Numbered from the stretch's first letter, positions 8,449-17,864 are shown. The stretch: 64,000 nucleotides of DNA from JAEVLT01 sp050496765 (GCF_050496765.1 NZ_JBNWEO010000018.1:1-64000), one strand, 5' to 3'. Notes: generated from the sequence alone by a model not told the origin. A program made the numbers and translations.

Positions 8449-10026
8449 ATGAAGAGGGAAGATTTAATTGCTCCTGAAAAATACAATTTGGTTTCCGAAG
8501 TAGAACGGTTTGCGGATGATCCGGAACGGATTGCACTGATGTGGGAGAATGAAGCCGGACAAAAAAGACAACTAACGTACAACGAATTGGTCAAGCAGGT
8601 GAATCAGATTGGCAATGTTTTAAAAAGTCATGGGCTTGCAAAGGGGGATGTTGTTCTCGTCATGATCCCGAGGCTGATCGAGGCCTATACTGTTTATTTG
8701 GCAGCGCTAAAACTTGGTATTGTCGTGATTCCAAGCTCTGAAATGCTGAGGGAAAAAGATCTCCAGTATCGAATTTCCCACGGGGATGTAAAGGGGGTTG
8801 TCAGTTATTACGAATATGCCTCTCAATTCGAGCATATTACTGGCTCGGTTGTTAAATTTGCGCTTGGCGGCAGCCATCCAGGCTGGCTAGATCTTGATGA
8901 GGAGCGGAAGAAAGCATCGAAGGAACTTGCTTTTGGAGATACGCTTCGGGATGACATGGCCTTCTTATCTTATACCTCTGGGACAACAGGAAACCCAAAA
9001 GGGGTTGTTCATACACATGGATGGGCTTATGCACATCTGAAAACAGCAGCGAAAAACTGGTTGTGCATTGAAGACGGTGACACCGTTTGGGCAACGGCGG
9101 GACCTGGCTGGCAAAAATGGATTTGGAGTCCCTTTTTATCGGTGTTAGGTTCTGGGGCAACGGGTCTTGTCTATCATGGAAGATTCGAACCGGAGAAATA
9201 CCTGCAAATCCTTGAAAAATATGATGTGAATGTCTTGTGCTGTACGCCAACGGAATACCGTTTAATGGCGAAGGTCGATCACTTGCAGGAGTATAAGCTG
9301 CCAAATCTGCATAGTGCCGTATCAGCAGGTGAACCGCTCAACCGCGAAGTCATTGACACGTTTCGGAAATATTTTAACGTAGATGTTCGGGACGGATATG
9401 GACAAACAGAAAATACATTGCTTGTTGGTGTGACAAAAGAGATGGAACTAAAACCGGGTTCAATGGGGAAACCGACGCCAGGGAACCGGGTGGAAATTCT
9501 AAATGAAGAAGGCGAAATTTGCGGCGTTGGTGAAGTTGGGGATATTGCTGTGCATGTTGAATCACCGGCATTATTTAAAAATTATTACAAGGATCCTGAA
9601 AGGACGGCCATGCAGTTTCGCGGGAATTATTATATTACCGGAGATAAAGCGAAAAGGGATGAGGATGGCTATTTTTGGTTTGAGGGTCGTGGTGATGATA
9701 TTATTATCAGCTCAGGCTATACTATCGGCCCGTTTGAAGTGGAAGATGCTCTTGTGAAGCATCCTTTCGTAAAAGAGTGTGCAGTTGTTGCAAGCCCGGA
9801 CGAAATCCGTGGAAATATAGTCAAGGCTTTTGTTGTTTTAAAGGATGGAATTGATGCAAGTGAACCGAACTTAATCAGCAATCTTCAGGAACATGTGAAA
9901 GCGCTGACAGCACCTTATAAATACCCAAGAAAAATTGAATTTTTAAAAGAACTTCCAAAAACCACATCAGGAAAAATCCGCAGAATTGAACTTCGCCAAA
10001 AAGAAATACAGCAATTTAAAGCATAA
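8449..10026 (+). CDS. ytcI: AMP-forming acyl-CoA ligase (YtcI)
   Basis: This 525-aa ANL-superfamily enzyme activates a carboxylic acid to acyl-AMP and then to acyl-CoA. The P-loop-like motif YTSGTTGNPKG is at 175-185, YGQTE follows in the middle, and the C-terminal lid carries TTSGKIRR with the catalytic lysine. It resembles medium-chain acyl-CoA synthetases and acetyl-CoA synthetase-like YtcI of B. subtilis. The substrate cannot be read from sequence. It is a single gene: GGGGGAGAGG precedes the start and a strong terminator follows. Confidence 0.85.
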   Translation: MKREDLIAPEKYNLVSEVERFADDPERIALMWENEAGQKRQLTYNELVKQVNQIGNVLKSHGLAKGDVVLVMIPRLIEAYTVYLAALKLGIVVIPSSEMLREKDLQYRISHGDVKGVVSYYEYASQFEHITGSVVKFALGGSHPGWLDLDEERKKASKELAFGDTLRDDMAFLSYTSGTTGNPKGVVHTHGWAYAHLKTAAKNWLCIEDGDTVWATAGPGWQKWIWSPFLSVLGSGATGLVYHGRFEPEKYLQILEKYDVNVLCCTPTEYRLMAKVDHLQEYKLPNLHSAVSAGEPLNREVIDTFRKYFNVDVRDGYGQTENTLLVGVTKEMELKPGSMGKPTPGNRVEILNEEGEICGVGEVGDIAVHVESPALFKNYYKDPERTAMQFRGNYYITGDKAKRDEDGYFWFEGRGDDIIISSGYTIGPFEVEDALVKHPFVKECAVVASPDEIRGNIVKAFVVLKDGIDASEPNLISNLQEHVKALTAPYKYPRKIEFLKELPKTTSGKIRRIELRQKEIQQFKA

Positions 10027-10040
10027 TGTGGCATTCAAAC

Positions 10041-10072
10041 AAAAGCAGGCGCTTTTTTGCGCCTGCTTTTGT
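10041..10072 (+). terminator. Terminator after ytcI
   Basis: A perfect 12-bp stem (AAAAGCAGGCGC at 10041-10052 with 10059-10070) and a T6 loop. Confidence 0.85.
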
Positions 10073-10218
10073 TTGGCCTCTGACGTAGATTATAAGCGGA
10101 AAGTAAGTTCCTGCAGTGAACGGTGGTTAGGGACTTACCTAATGCCCAATTCACAGGATTACCAGGTCAAAACGGTCATTAGGGGTTTTCCTAATATTTC
10201 TATTTAATCAGCCAAATC

Positions 10219-10249
10219 AAAAAGGACCAGGCTTTTGCCCGGTTTTTCT
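10219..10249 (-). terminator. Terminator of nadK
   Basis: On the minus strand ACCGGGC pairs with GCCTGGT (one G-T pair), followed by CCTTTTT. Confidence 0.7.
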
Positions 10250-11049
10250 TACAAAAATGTTCTTTTCACTTTTTCCCAAAACGAATTGTCTTTAAGTTTC
10301 AAGGTTTTTATTTTTTGCTCACTTAATTTGATTTGAATTTTTTCAACATGGCGGATGCTTAATGCTTCATTGTCCATTCCCATTGTTGGGTGGTCGTTGC
10401 CTTCAGAAACAACTTTCAATGTCAGTGTCCGTTCTTGGCCGAGAATAAATGATGAACCAAGCGTACGGTAGCGGTTATTGTTAATTGAAGCCAATTCGCT
10501 TACTTGCATGCACGAAAGAAGCGGATCGACAACGGCTCCATTGACAGATTTATTATAGGCAGTGCTTCCGGTAGGAGTAGCAACAATCATGCCATCGCCG
10601 CGGAAGGTTTCAAAATGTAGCTGATCAATGAAAACATCAATAACCAAGGTTTTAATAATCGCTGAATGGAGACTGAATTCATTTAAACAACGGAAGGTTC
10701 CTTGCCCATCAATCGTTACTTCAATCACTGGATAACGCCTGACTTCCACCAGCTCATTTGCCATCGCCTCAATCATTTTCGAACGATCTTCAATTTGAAA
10801 ATCACAATACATACCAAGCCGGCCAAACGTTGAAATGCCTGCATACAAGCAGTCATCGCGGAACCCAGTTTTTCGGACAGCCTGCAGAAAAGTCCCATCA
10901 CCGCCGATGCTGGCGATAATATTGGCTTTGCGGAAATCTTCCACGATTGTAAAATCATATCTTCTCGCCAAATCATATAGCGGTGCAACCTGTGATAAGG
11001 AAGCAGGGTCTTTTTTATGGTAAAGAAACAAATTGCGGCGTTGATCCAT
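10249..11049 (-). CDS. nadK: NAD kinase (second-type, NadK2/PpnKB)
   Basis: This 266-aa cytosolic enzyme phosphorylates NAD to NADP. The family motifs are clear: GGDGT at 49-53, NEFSLH near 123, and GDGMIVATPTGSTAYN at 151-166. Its position near ytcI and sppA matches ytdI of B. subtilis, the second of two NAD kinases there. It is transcribed away from sppA, so the roughly 160-bp divergent region holds both promoters. Confidence 0.93.
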   Translation of the reverse strand: MDQRRNLFLYHKKDPASLSQVAPLYDLARRYDFTIVEDFRKANIIASIGGDGTFLQAVRKTGFRDDCLYAGISTFGRLGMYCDFQIEDRSKMIEAMANELVEVRRYPVIEVTIDGQGTFRCLNEFSLHSAIIKTLVIDVFIDQLHFETFRGDGMIVATPTGSTAYNKSVNGAVVDPLLSCMQVSELASINNNRYRTLGSSFILGQERTLTLKVVSEGNDHPTMGMDNEALSIRHVEKIQIKLSEQKIKTLKLKDNSFWEKVKRTFL

Positions 11050-11210
11050 TAGCCATTCCTCCGTTTAAAAATACAATAAGTTTTTTTACTATTTCTCATT
11101 TCTGTTTGGTAAAATAACAAGAAGTAACCGATTTCATCTTAACATTTTTTTGAAACGAAATGAAACAATGTCCGTATAAAAAGAGACATTTGAAAAAGGG
11201 GGCATTCGTA

Positions 11211-12221
11211 TTGTCGGGAAAGCGCTGGGCAGCGTTGGGAATTGCTGCTGCTTTGTTTGTTGTGTCTATTGTGATCAATTTTTTATCCTCATTTGCGTAT
11301 AAGGGTGTCAAGACCGATTTTACCGATTTACTTGCTGCAAGTGACCAGCCGTTTACAGAGGAAGTCGTAAAAGATGGAAGTGAATTGAAGAAAATTGCGA
11401 TTCTTGATGTGAATGGGGTTATCCAGGATTCGGGTGATGCCCAATCCTTGTTGCAAAGCTCGGGTTATGATCACCAATTGTTCTTGAAAAAGCTGGATTA
11501 TGTAATGAAAGACGATGCGGTGAAAGGGGTGATCATCCGCGTCAATTCTCCTGGCGGTGGAGTAGTGGAAAGCGCGGAGATCCACGATAAGATTTTACAA
11601 GTTGAACAAAAGGCCAAAAAACCTGTCTATGTTTCAATGGGGTCGATGGCGGCATCGGGCGGTTATTATATTTCCACAGCTGCCAACAAAATCTATGCCA
11701 GTCCAGAGACGTTAACGGGTTCACTTGGGGTGATTATGGAAAGCATCAATTACTCAGATCTTGCTAAAAAATACGGCGTTGACTTTGTCACAATTAAAAG
11801 CGGCCAGTTTAAAGACATTATGAGCCCAACGAGAAAAATGACGCCGGAGGAACAGCAAATTCTGCAAACTATGGTGAACAATTCCTATGAGGGGTTTGTC
11901 AAAGTCATCTCCGAAGGACGTCATATCCCGGTGGAACAGGTCAAGAAGATTGCCGATGGTCGCGTTTACGATGGTCGTCAAGCAAAGGACCTAAATTTAA
12001 TTGACGGTTTCGGCTATCTTGATGAGGTGATTGCCAAAATGAAAAAGGCGGAAAAATTGACTGGCGCCAAAGTGGTCCGCTATACAGATCATTTGGGAAT
12101 CGGCTCCTTATTAAGTTTTCAGGCACAAAAAATAATTGGGAATAACGTGGAAATGGCTGGGTTTATGAAAATTTTAACGAAACCCAATTCACCCCGCTTG
12201 ATGTATTTGTATGCCGAATAG
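11211..12221 (+). CDS. sppA: Signal peptide peptidase SppA
   Basis: This 336-aa membrane-anchored protease degrades cleaved signal peptides and is linked to lantibiotic and cell-wall stress resistance. One N-terminal membrane helix covers residues 8-27. The Ser-Lys dyad is S149 (SMAASGGYY) and K201 (SGQFKD), offset by two from B. subtilis S147/K199. I chose the TTG at 11211, eight bases after AAAGGGGG. It gives the family N-terminus SGKRW, and the ATG 17 codons earlier has no clear site. It is followed immediately by yteJ. Confidence 0.9.
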   Translation: MSGKRWAALGIAAALFVVSIVINFLSSFAYKGVKTDFTDLLAASDQPFTEEVVKDGSELKKIAILDVNGVIQDSGDAQSLLQSSGYDHQLFLKKLDYVMKDDAVKGVIIRVNSPGGGVVESAEIHDKILQVEQKAKKPVYVSMGSMAASGGYYISTAANKIYASPETLTGSLGVIMESINYSDLAKKYGVDFVTIKSGQFKDIMSPTRKMTPEEQQILQTMVNNSYEGFVKVISEGRHIPVEQVKKIADGRVYDGRQAKDLNLIDGFGYLDEVIAKMKKAEKLTGAKVVRYTDHLGIGSLLSFQAQKIIGNNVEMAGFMKILTKPNSPRLMYLYAE

Positions 12222-12233
12222 GAGGGGATGAAA

Positions 12234-12749
12234 ATGGACATTCAAGAAAACCAGGAAAACAATTGGAAGTTGGAAGAACCAGACGATAGCAGCCAGCCAT
12301 TGCCGTCAAAAGCAGATGTCCGTCCTTCATTTCGCTATGCGGGATTTTGGATGCGCTTTTGGGCATACCTCCTCGATTTGGTGGTTGTCGGGAGCCTGAA
12401 CCGCTTGCTGGTTAAACCAGTCTTCCGTTTGCTTGACATTCCACTCGTTGATTTTAATTTCTTTGCGCCAATATCGATTGTTACCGCGATCGTTTATTAT
12501 CTTTACTTTGTCCTGATGACCAAATTTTTCGGTCAGACGCTTGGAAAAATGGTTTTTGGATTAAAAGTAATCAATTTAAAAAACACCCGATTAACATGGG
12601 GAACGGTGTTATTCCGTGAATGGATCGGCCGGTTCATTTCTTCGGCTATCATTGTGGGATATCTGATTTCGGCTTTTCTGCCGAAAAAGCAGGGGCTGCA
12701 TGATCTATTTGCAGATACGACCGTCGTTCACTCCGAGTACCCAGGATAA
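12234..12749 (+). CDS. yteJ: RDD-family membrane protein YteJ
   Basis: This 171-aa protein has a hydrophilic N-terminal 35 residues and then the RDD domain with three hydrophobic segments. RDD signatures include FWMRFWAYLLD and FGQTLGKMVFGLKVI. It starts 13 bases after the sppA stop behind GGAGGGG, so it is in the sppA operon. In B. subtilis SppA and YteJ act together in resistance to antibacterial peptides, YteJ as an inhibitor of SppA. Its own biochemical role cannot be seen here. Confidence 0.85.
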   Translation: MDIQENQENNWKLEEPDDSSQPLPSKADVRPSFRYAGFWMRFWAYLLDLVVVGSLNRLLVKPVFRLLDIPLVDFNFFAPISIVTAIVYYLYFVLMTKFFGQTLGKMVFGLKVINLKNTRLTWGTVLFREWIGRFISSAIIVGYLISAFLPKKQGLHDLFADTTVVHSEYPG

Positions 12750-12784
12750 ACAACACATCTTAGAAATGCTTAGGAGGTGTTGTT
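12749..12784. promoter_or_regulatory. Inverted repeat between yteJ and rocD
   Basis: AACAACAC is mirrored by GTGTTGTT about 20 bases downstream. No T-tract follows, so it is a poor terminator. It lies about 90-100 bp upstream of the sigma-54-type promoter, a position suitable for an activator site. Confidence 0.35.
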
Positions 12785-12863
12785 AGGGGGGGGCGGGAAT
12801 TTATAAAATTTTTTAAAAACCAGCATCATCCCAAATTTCAGCTTGGTTTTGAAAAGGTTTTAC

Positions 12864-12880
12864 TTGGTTTAATGCTTGCA
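12864..12880 (+). promoter_or_regulatory. Sigma-54 (SigL) promoter upstream of rocD
   Basis: TTGG at 12864-12867 and TTGCA at 12876-12880 give the required GG-N10-GC spacing of -24/-12 promoters. It lies about 85 bp upstream of rocD. The roc genes of B. subtilis are SigL-dependent and activated by RocR with arginine/ornithine. Confidence 0.6.
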
Positions 12881-12964
12881 TATAAAAATAGTAAATAAAC
12901 AAAACAGGATGGGGCGCGGTATTTCCCACGCTTTGCGCAACATTTGAAAGGGGAGAAGAAATTG

Positions 12965-14164
12965 ATGACAACGAAAAGTTCATCAAGTGAAGTGATTGAA
13001 AAAACAGAAAAGTTCGGAGCCCATAACTATCATCCATTGCCAATCGTTATTGCAAAAGCAGAGGGGGTATGGGTTGAAGATCCGGAGGGATTCCGTTATA
13101 TGGATATGCTGAGTTCATATTCGGCATTGAATCAAGGACACCGTCATCCAAAAATCATTCAGGCATTAAAGGATCAAGCTGATAAGGTAACGCTGACATC
13201 ACGCGCATTTCACAACGATAAACTTGGAATATGGTATGAAAAGGTTTGTCAATTAACGAACAAAAATATGATACTCCCAATGAATACAGGGGCAGAGGCC
13301 GTTGAAACGGCTATAAAAGCTGTACGCCGTTGGGGCTATGAGGTAAAAGGAATTCCAGAAAATCAGGCAGAATTGATTGCTTGCACCGGTAACTTCCATG
13401 GCCGGACGATAGGCGCCGTGTCACTATCATCCGAGGCGGAGTACAAACGGGGGTTTGGCCCGTTGGTACCAGGTATGAAATTAGTCCGATACGGTGATAT
13501 TGAGGAATTAAAAGCAGCGATCACACCGAAAACAGCGGCCTTTATCATTGAACCGATCCAAGGAGAAGCAGGAATTGTGATCCCACCTGAAGGCTATTTA
13601 AAAGCGGCGTTTGAAATGTGCAAAGAAAACAATGTATTGTTTGTTGCCGATGAAATTCAATCCGGTTTGGCCCGTACGGGGAAAATGTTTGCCTGCGATT
13701 GGGAGAATGTTATTCCAGATGTATATATTTTAGGAAAAGCACTGGGCGGCGGTGTATTGCCGATTTCGTGTGTTGCAGCCAATTCCGACATTCTTGGTGT
13801 TTTTAACCCGGGTTCCCATGGATCTACCTTTGGTGGCAATCCGCTTGCCTGTGCTGTTTCGATTGCGGCAATAGAAGTGATTGAAGATGAAAAACTGGTT
13901 GAAAGATCGCTGGAATTGGGTACCTATTTTCTTGAACAGCTAAAGACGATTGAAAATCCGGTCATCAAAGAAATAAGAGGGAAAGGTTTATTTATTGGTG
14001 TAGAATTAACTGAGTTGGCAAGACCGTACTGTGAACGGTTAAAAGATGAAGGATTATTGTGTAAAGAAACACATGATCTCGTTATTCGTTTTGCGCCGCC
14101 GCTGATCATTGAAAAAGAAGAAATTGACTGGGCTGTTGAGCGGATTAAAAAGGTTTTATCCTAA
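12965..14164 (+). CDS. rocD: Ornithine aminotransferase
   Basis: This 399-aa PLP enzyme converts ornithine plus 2-oxoglutarate to glutamate semialdehyde plus glutamate in arginine and ornithine catabolism. The PLP lysine is K258 (YILGKALGGG); ADEIQSGLARTGK and TGNFHGRT are further class III aminotransferase motifs. The ATG at 12965 follows AAGGGGAG. The gene is alone, between yteJ and ytfI, rather than with rocE and rocF as in B. subtilis. A sigma-54-type promoter sits upstream, which supports a catabolic rather than a biosynthetic role. Confidence 0.93.
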   Translation: MTTKSSSSEVIEKTEKFGAHNYHPLPIVIAKAEGVWVEDPEGFRYMDMLSSYSALNQGHRHPKIIQALKDQADKVTLTSRAFHNDKLGIWYEKVCQLTNKNMILPMNTGAEAVETAIKAVRRWGYEVKGIPENQAELIACTGNFHGRTIGAVSLSSEAEYKRGFGPLVPGMKLVRYGDIEELKAAITPKTAAFIIEPIQGEAGIVIPPEGYLKAAFEMCKENNVLFVADEIQSGLARTGKMFACDWENVIPDVYILGKALGGGVLPISCVAANSDILGVFNPGSHGSTFGGNPLACAVSIAAIEVIEDEKLVERSLELGTYFLEQLKTIENPVIKEIRGKGLFIGVELTELARPYCERLKDEGLLCKETHDLVIRFAPPLIIEKEEIDWAVERIKKVLS

Positions 14165-14187
14165 AAATAGTCTGATTAAAACGAAGT

Positions 14188-14218
14188 ATAAACCTAATCA
14201 TTAGGTTTATTTTTTTTT
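14188..14218 (+). terminator. Terminator after rocD
   Basis: ATAAACCTAAT (14188-14198) is perfectly repeated inverted at 14200-14210 and followed by eight T. Confidence 0.85.
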
Positions 14219-14248
14219 ATTCTGCCGATACTAGTAGGCTGAAAGGTT

Positions 14249-14947
14249 GTGAACGGATTGAAATGGCTGGTCTTTGCAGTGATCATTGGCTTGTTTTTGC
14301 TGATCCTCGTCCTTTTTACAAAGTTAACAATCTATATTAACTATTATCATCGAAACGATAATGATGATTTGAAAATTGAATTTCGGGCTTTGTTTGGATT
14401 ATTTAAGTACAAAAAAGACATTCCGCTCATTAAAGTGGATGATGATTCACCAAGTATCATTTTAAAGGGAAAAACGAAAATGGGACCGCAAGAAAGTGAA
14501 TCGGATCTGCAAGTAAATAAAATAACGCCGAGCAAAGTTATTTCCAGTTTAAAAAATTTCCGGGAAATCCTTGAGCATGTTATTCAATTTAATGTGGTAC
14601 TACGAAAATTTTTAAGAAAAGTAACCATTCAACAGTTTCATTGGTCAACGGTTGTCGGTGTCGGAGATGCGGCACTTACCGGGATGCTGACAGGCGGATT
14701 GTGGGCGGTAAAAGGAAGTATAGTAGGCTTATTGAGCCGCTATTTTCGATTGAAAGAAAAGCCTGAAATCAAGATTCTGCCGCAATTTCAACAAATGATC
14801 ATACAGACAGAGCTTTCATGTATGTTTCAATTCCGGATTGGGCATGCTATAATAGCAGGATTAAAATTAGTTAAATTTTGGAAGTGCGGACTCCCTCATC
14901 TTGAAAAGAATACTGTTTTATCAGATGAAAAGACGAAGTCCGTGTAA
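14249..14947 (+). CDS. ytfI: DUF2953 membrane-associated protein YtfI
   Basis: This 232-aa protein has one N-terminal membrane helix (about 5-24) and a mostly basic, soluble remainder. It matches YtfI (DUF2953), which in B. subtilis is co-transcribed with ytfJ and expressed during sporulation. The start is GTG at 14249 behind GAAAGG. It ends 18 bases before ytfJ, so the two form an operon. No catalytic motif is visible and the molecular role is unknown. Confidence 0.8.
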   Translation: MNGLKWLVFAVIIGLFLLILVLFTKLTIYINYYHRNDNDDLKIEFRALFGLFKYKKDIPLIKVDDDSPSIILKGKTKMGPQESESDLQVNKITPSKVISSLKNFREILEHVIQFNVVLRKFLRKVTIQQFHWSTVVGVGDAALTGMLTGGLWAVKGSIVGLLSRYFRLKEKPEIKILPQFQQMIIQTELSCMFQFRIGHAIIAGLKLVKFWKCGLPHLEKNTVLSDEKTKSV

Positions 14948-14965
14948 AAGAGGAGGAAAACTTCG

Positions 14966-15433
14966 ATGTCTGACCACCCAATCCAAGGATTGATGACCAC
15001 AGCAATGGAAAGTTTAAAAGAAATGATTGATGTCAATACGATTATTGGAGATCCAGTGGAAACGCCTGATGGCAGTGTGATTTTAACGGTCTCAAAAGTA
15101 GGTTTTGGTTTTGCTGCAGGAGGAAGCGAATTTAAACTGGATCAATCACAATCTTCCTCGGGCAACCAAGGGCAGGGGAGCAGCAGCCAATCACACCCGT
15201 TTGGCGGCGGAAGCGGCGGCGGTGTTTCAATTACGCCTATCGCTTTTTTAATTGTCAATTCTCATGGTGTGAAAATGCTCCATCTCGATGAAAGCACTCA
15301 TTTGTATGAAAAAATTCTTGAGGTTGCACCGCAGGCAGTTGATAAAATCCAGCAGATGTTTTCCAAAAAGGATGAGAATAATCAGCCAACCGCCCAGCCG
15401 GTACAGCAGAAACAGCAAGATTTAGAATTTTAA
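14966..15433 (+). CDS. ytfJ: Sporulation protein YtfJ (GerW family)
   Basis: This 155-aa protein belongs to the GerW/YtfJ family, whose members are found in spores and affect germination. The N-terminal half carries PIQGLMTTAMESLKEMIDVNTIIG. A Gly/Ser-rich linker covers about residues 58-92, followed by a beta-rich segment (VSITPIAFLIV). The C-terminal tail is rich in Gln. AGAGGAGG precedes the ATG. It follows ytfI closely and ends at a terminator. Confidence 0.9.
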   Translation: MSDHPIQGLMTTAMESLKEMIDVNTIIGDPVETPDGSVILTVSKVGFGFAAGGSEFKLDQSQSSSGNQGQGSSSQSHPFGGGSGGGVSITPIAFLIVNSHGVKMLHLDESTHLYEKILEVAPQAVDKIQQMFSKKDENNQPTAQPVQQKQQDLEF

Positions 15434-15441
15434 ATTCGGAC

Positions 15442-15480
15442 AAAGTTAGTCTTCGGGCTTCACGAGGATTAACTTTTTTT
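15442..15480 (+). terminator. Terminator after ytfJ
   Basis: AAAGTTA-TC-TCG pairs imperfectly with CGA-GA-TAACTTT, followed by a long T-run. Confidence 0.7.
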
Positions 15481-15567
15481 CATCATTTATTTTAAGAGAA
15501 AATCTTTGCAAAAAAGATTCTGAAAAGTTATAGTAGCAATGTACATATTACAAAGGAGGGTGTTGAA

Positions 15568-16068
15568 ATGGCAAACGTTACGTTTAAGGGGAATCCTGTT
15601 ACACTACTTGGAAGCGAAGTAAAGGTAGGGGACAAAGCACCGAATTTTACTGTGCTTGCAAATGATTTATCAGAGGTTACACTTGATGACACAAAGGGAC
15701 AAGTTCGTTTAATCAGTGTAGTGCCTTCGCTTGATACAGGTGTTTGTGATGCTCAAACACGCCGTTTTAATGAAGAAGCGAATCAATTGGGCAATGTGAA
15801 AATTTTAACGATCAGTGTGGACTTGCCATTTGCGCAAAAGCGCTGGTGCGGGGCAAATGGAATTGAAAATGTGCAAACATTATCAGACCATAGAGATCTT
15901 TCGTTTGGAGAAGCATACGGAGTAGCGATTCAGGAGTTAAGACTATTAACACGCGCTGTTTTCGTTGTCGATTCAACTGACACTGTCACATATGTGGAGT
16001 ATGTCCCAGAAGCAACCAATCATCCAAACTATGAAGCAGCGATTGAAGCTGCTAAAAGTGCAAAATAA
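15568..16068 (+). CDS. tpx: Thiol peroxidase Tpx
   Basis: This 166-aa atypical 2-Cys peroxiredoxin reduces hydroperoxides using thioredoxin. The peroxidatic cysteine is C60 (SLDTGVC) and the resolving cysteine C94 (KRWCGA), as in E. coli Tpx (61/95). The length is normal. AAAGGAGGGTG precedes the start. It is a single gene downstream of ytfJ, as in B. subtilis, with its own terminator. Confidence 0.96.
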   Translation: MANVTFKGNPVTLLGSEVKVGDKAPNFTVLANDLSEVTLDDTKGQVRLISVVPSLDTGVCDAQTRRFNEEANQLGNVKILTISVDLPFAQKRWCGANGIENVQTLSDHRDLSFGEAYGVAIQELRLLTRAVFVVDSTDTVTYVEYVPEATNHPNYEAAIEAAKSAK

Positions 16069-16081
16069 TCTTAAATGTGTA

Positions 16082-16115
16082 CCCCTTTAGAGAATTATTC
16101 TAAAGGGGTTTTTTG
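16082..16115 (+). terminator. Terminator after tpx
   Basis: CCCCTTTAGA pairs with TCTAAAGGGG around AATTAT-type loop bases, then TTTTTT. Confidence 0.85.
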
Positions 16116-16333
16116 CCTATCTAGATTCTATTCGCAAAATCCGAACGCCTCCCGTTATTAACCATCTGTATTGATGTCCTGGCCTGCGAGTTTTGATTTG
16201 AATAAATAATCAGTTGTTTTTGAAAACTAGAATAGTGATTATTAAAAATTTCAAATGAAAATTTAATTGTCCGGTTCTTGCTAATTGGTTTTTGAAGTTT
16301 AAAATGAAATCGAGAACCAATGGAGGACTAAAA

Positions 16334-17710
16334 ATGAGAACACAATTTGCCATTTGGGCGGGGAAAATAGCCGGGAAAATAAGTAAAATGATTGGTTTTG
16401 GGGGCAGTACCATACCTGGAGTTATTGCAAGGATTGTCGATGGAGCCTTTTTACGCCATTTACGGAGAAATGCGAAAACCATTATCTATATTACGGGGAC
16501 AAATGGAAAAACAACAACGACTAATTTGATTGCCAAAATACTCGAAACTTCAGGTAAAACAGTAATTGCCAATCGTGAGGGGGCAAATATGGTGACAGGA
16601 ATTTCTGCAACGATCGTTCGTAATGCCCCTCTTCTAGGGGTATCGTTGCATGATGTTGCAGTAATTGAAGTTGATGAAGCCAGCTTACCCCGAGCGTTGT
16701 CAGAATGTCAGCCAGATTATTTAATTGTAACGAATTTTTTTCGCGATCAGCTGGATCGATATGGGGAAATTGATATGTTAATTCAAAAAATGATCACAAG
16801 CCTTCAATCAACAAAGGTTAAATTGATTTTAAATGCCGATGATCCATTTGTACACAGGTTTGCTGCGTTGCCAATTGAGAAATTGTATATTGGAATGAGC
16901 GAAAATGCATGTCAGTTTCCATCCTATAAAATGGGGGAATCTAAATTTTGTCCAAATTGCATGAATGAGCTTTCTTATCGCTATGTCCATTTTGGACAGC
17001 TTGGTCACTACGAATGCAGTTGTGGATTTTCTCGCCCTCATCCTGATTTCTCTGCAGAAAAGGTCTATCAAAATGACAAAGGAATCCATTTGCTAAGTGA
17101 TCGGGAATATTATCAAACTACCTTGAAGGGATTGTATAACGCCTATAATGTGTTATTTGCGATTAGCATCTGCAAGACTCTTGGAGTAGAGTCAAATGTA
17201 ATCCGAACAGGATTGTTAACCTATCAATTACTGGCTGGAAGAATGCAGGAATTTATTATCGATCATGTTAGCTGGAAGCTTAATCTCGTCAAGAACCCTG
17301 CAGGTGGTAACTTAACACTTGCTGAATTTATGCGTACAAAGGAAGAAAAACAATTGATTTTTTGTTTAAATGATCTTTTGGCGGATGGCGAAGACATTTC
17401 ATGGATATGGGATATCGATATGGAAATGGCAAATCAGGAGGAAGTAAAATTTTTCATAGCCAGCGGAAAGAGAGCCCACGATGCAGCACTTCGAATGAAA
17501 TACTCTGGTATTCCGACGGAAAAGATTGTCATTATTCCTGATTTAAAGGAAGCAGTCTTAGAGGCAAGACGAAATGGCCTGCCAACAAATATTATGGCTA
17601 CCTATACATGCCTTTCACCGATTGGCGCTCTTTTACGGGGAGAAACAGGGAAGGAAAAAGTTTATCGGCGTTTCCATTTTTGGGGTTTAACATTAAGAAA
17701 TAGAGGTTAA
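16334..17710 (+). CDS. murT: Lipid II isoglutaminyl synthase, MurT subunit
   Basis: This 458-aa Mur-ligase-fold protein activates the glutamate of lipid II, which GatD then amidates to isoglutamine. The ATP motif GTNGKTTT is at 55-62. A four-cysteine zinc ribbon typical of MurT lies at C206, C209, C228 and C230. The C-terminal DUF1727 domain starts near 300 (VKNPAGGNL). The start at 16334 is behind GGAGG, in preference to an ATG 14 codons earlier. Its partner gatD lies next door but on the opposite strand, which is unusual because murT-gatD are normally one operon. Confidence 0.9.
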   Translation: MRTQFAIWAGKIAGKISKMIGFGGSTIPGVIARIVDGAFLRHLRRNAKTIIYITGTNGKTTTTNLIAKILETSGKTVIANREGANMVTGISATIVRNAPLLGVSLHDVAVIEVDEASLPRALSECQPDYLIVTNFFRDQLDRYGEIDMLIQKMITSLQSTKVKLILNADDPFVHRFAALPIEKLYIGMSENACQFPSYKMGESKFCPNCMNELSYRYVHFGQLGHYECSCGFSRPHPDFSAEKVYQNDKGIHLLSDREYYQTTLKGLYNAYNVLFAISICKTLGVESNVIRTGLLTYQLLAGRMQEFIIDHVSWKLNLVKNPAGGNLTLAEFMRTKEEKQLIFCLNDLLADGEDISWIWDIDMEMANQEEVKFFIASGKRAHDAALRMKYSGIPTEKIVIIPDLKEAVLEARRNGLPTNIMATYTCLSPIGALLRGETGKEKVYRRFHFWGLTLRNRG

Positions 17711-17756
17711 TGTGAATTACCCCCATATTTTCGAAAAAAAATATATCCCATAAACT

Positions 17757-17805
17757 AAGACACGAATAGGCAAAATCAAATTCTTCTCCCTATTCGTGTC
17801 TTTTT
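17757..17805. terminator. Bidirectional terminator between murT and gatD
   Basis: AAGACACGAATAGG (17757-17770) is mirrored by 17789-17802, with T-runs outward on the plus strand and A-rich sequence on the other side. Confidence 0.85.
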
Positions 17806-17864
17806 ATCTATTTATAGTCAATTTAAAAGCGAAAATGATTGGAATTACCCCGAAAGTATATTTT

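Noticed and set aside
9986..10207. 73-codon plus-strand frame after ytcI
   Set aside because: It runs through the ytcI end and its terminator hairpin, with no ribosome-binding site.
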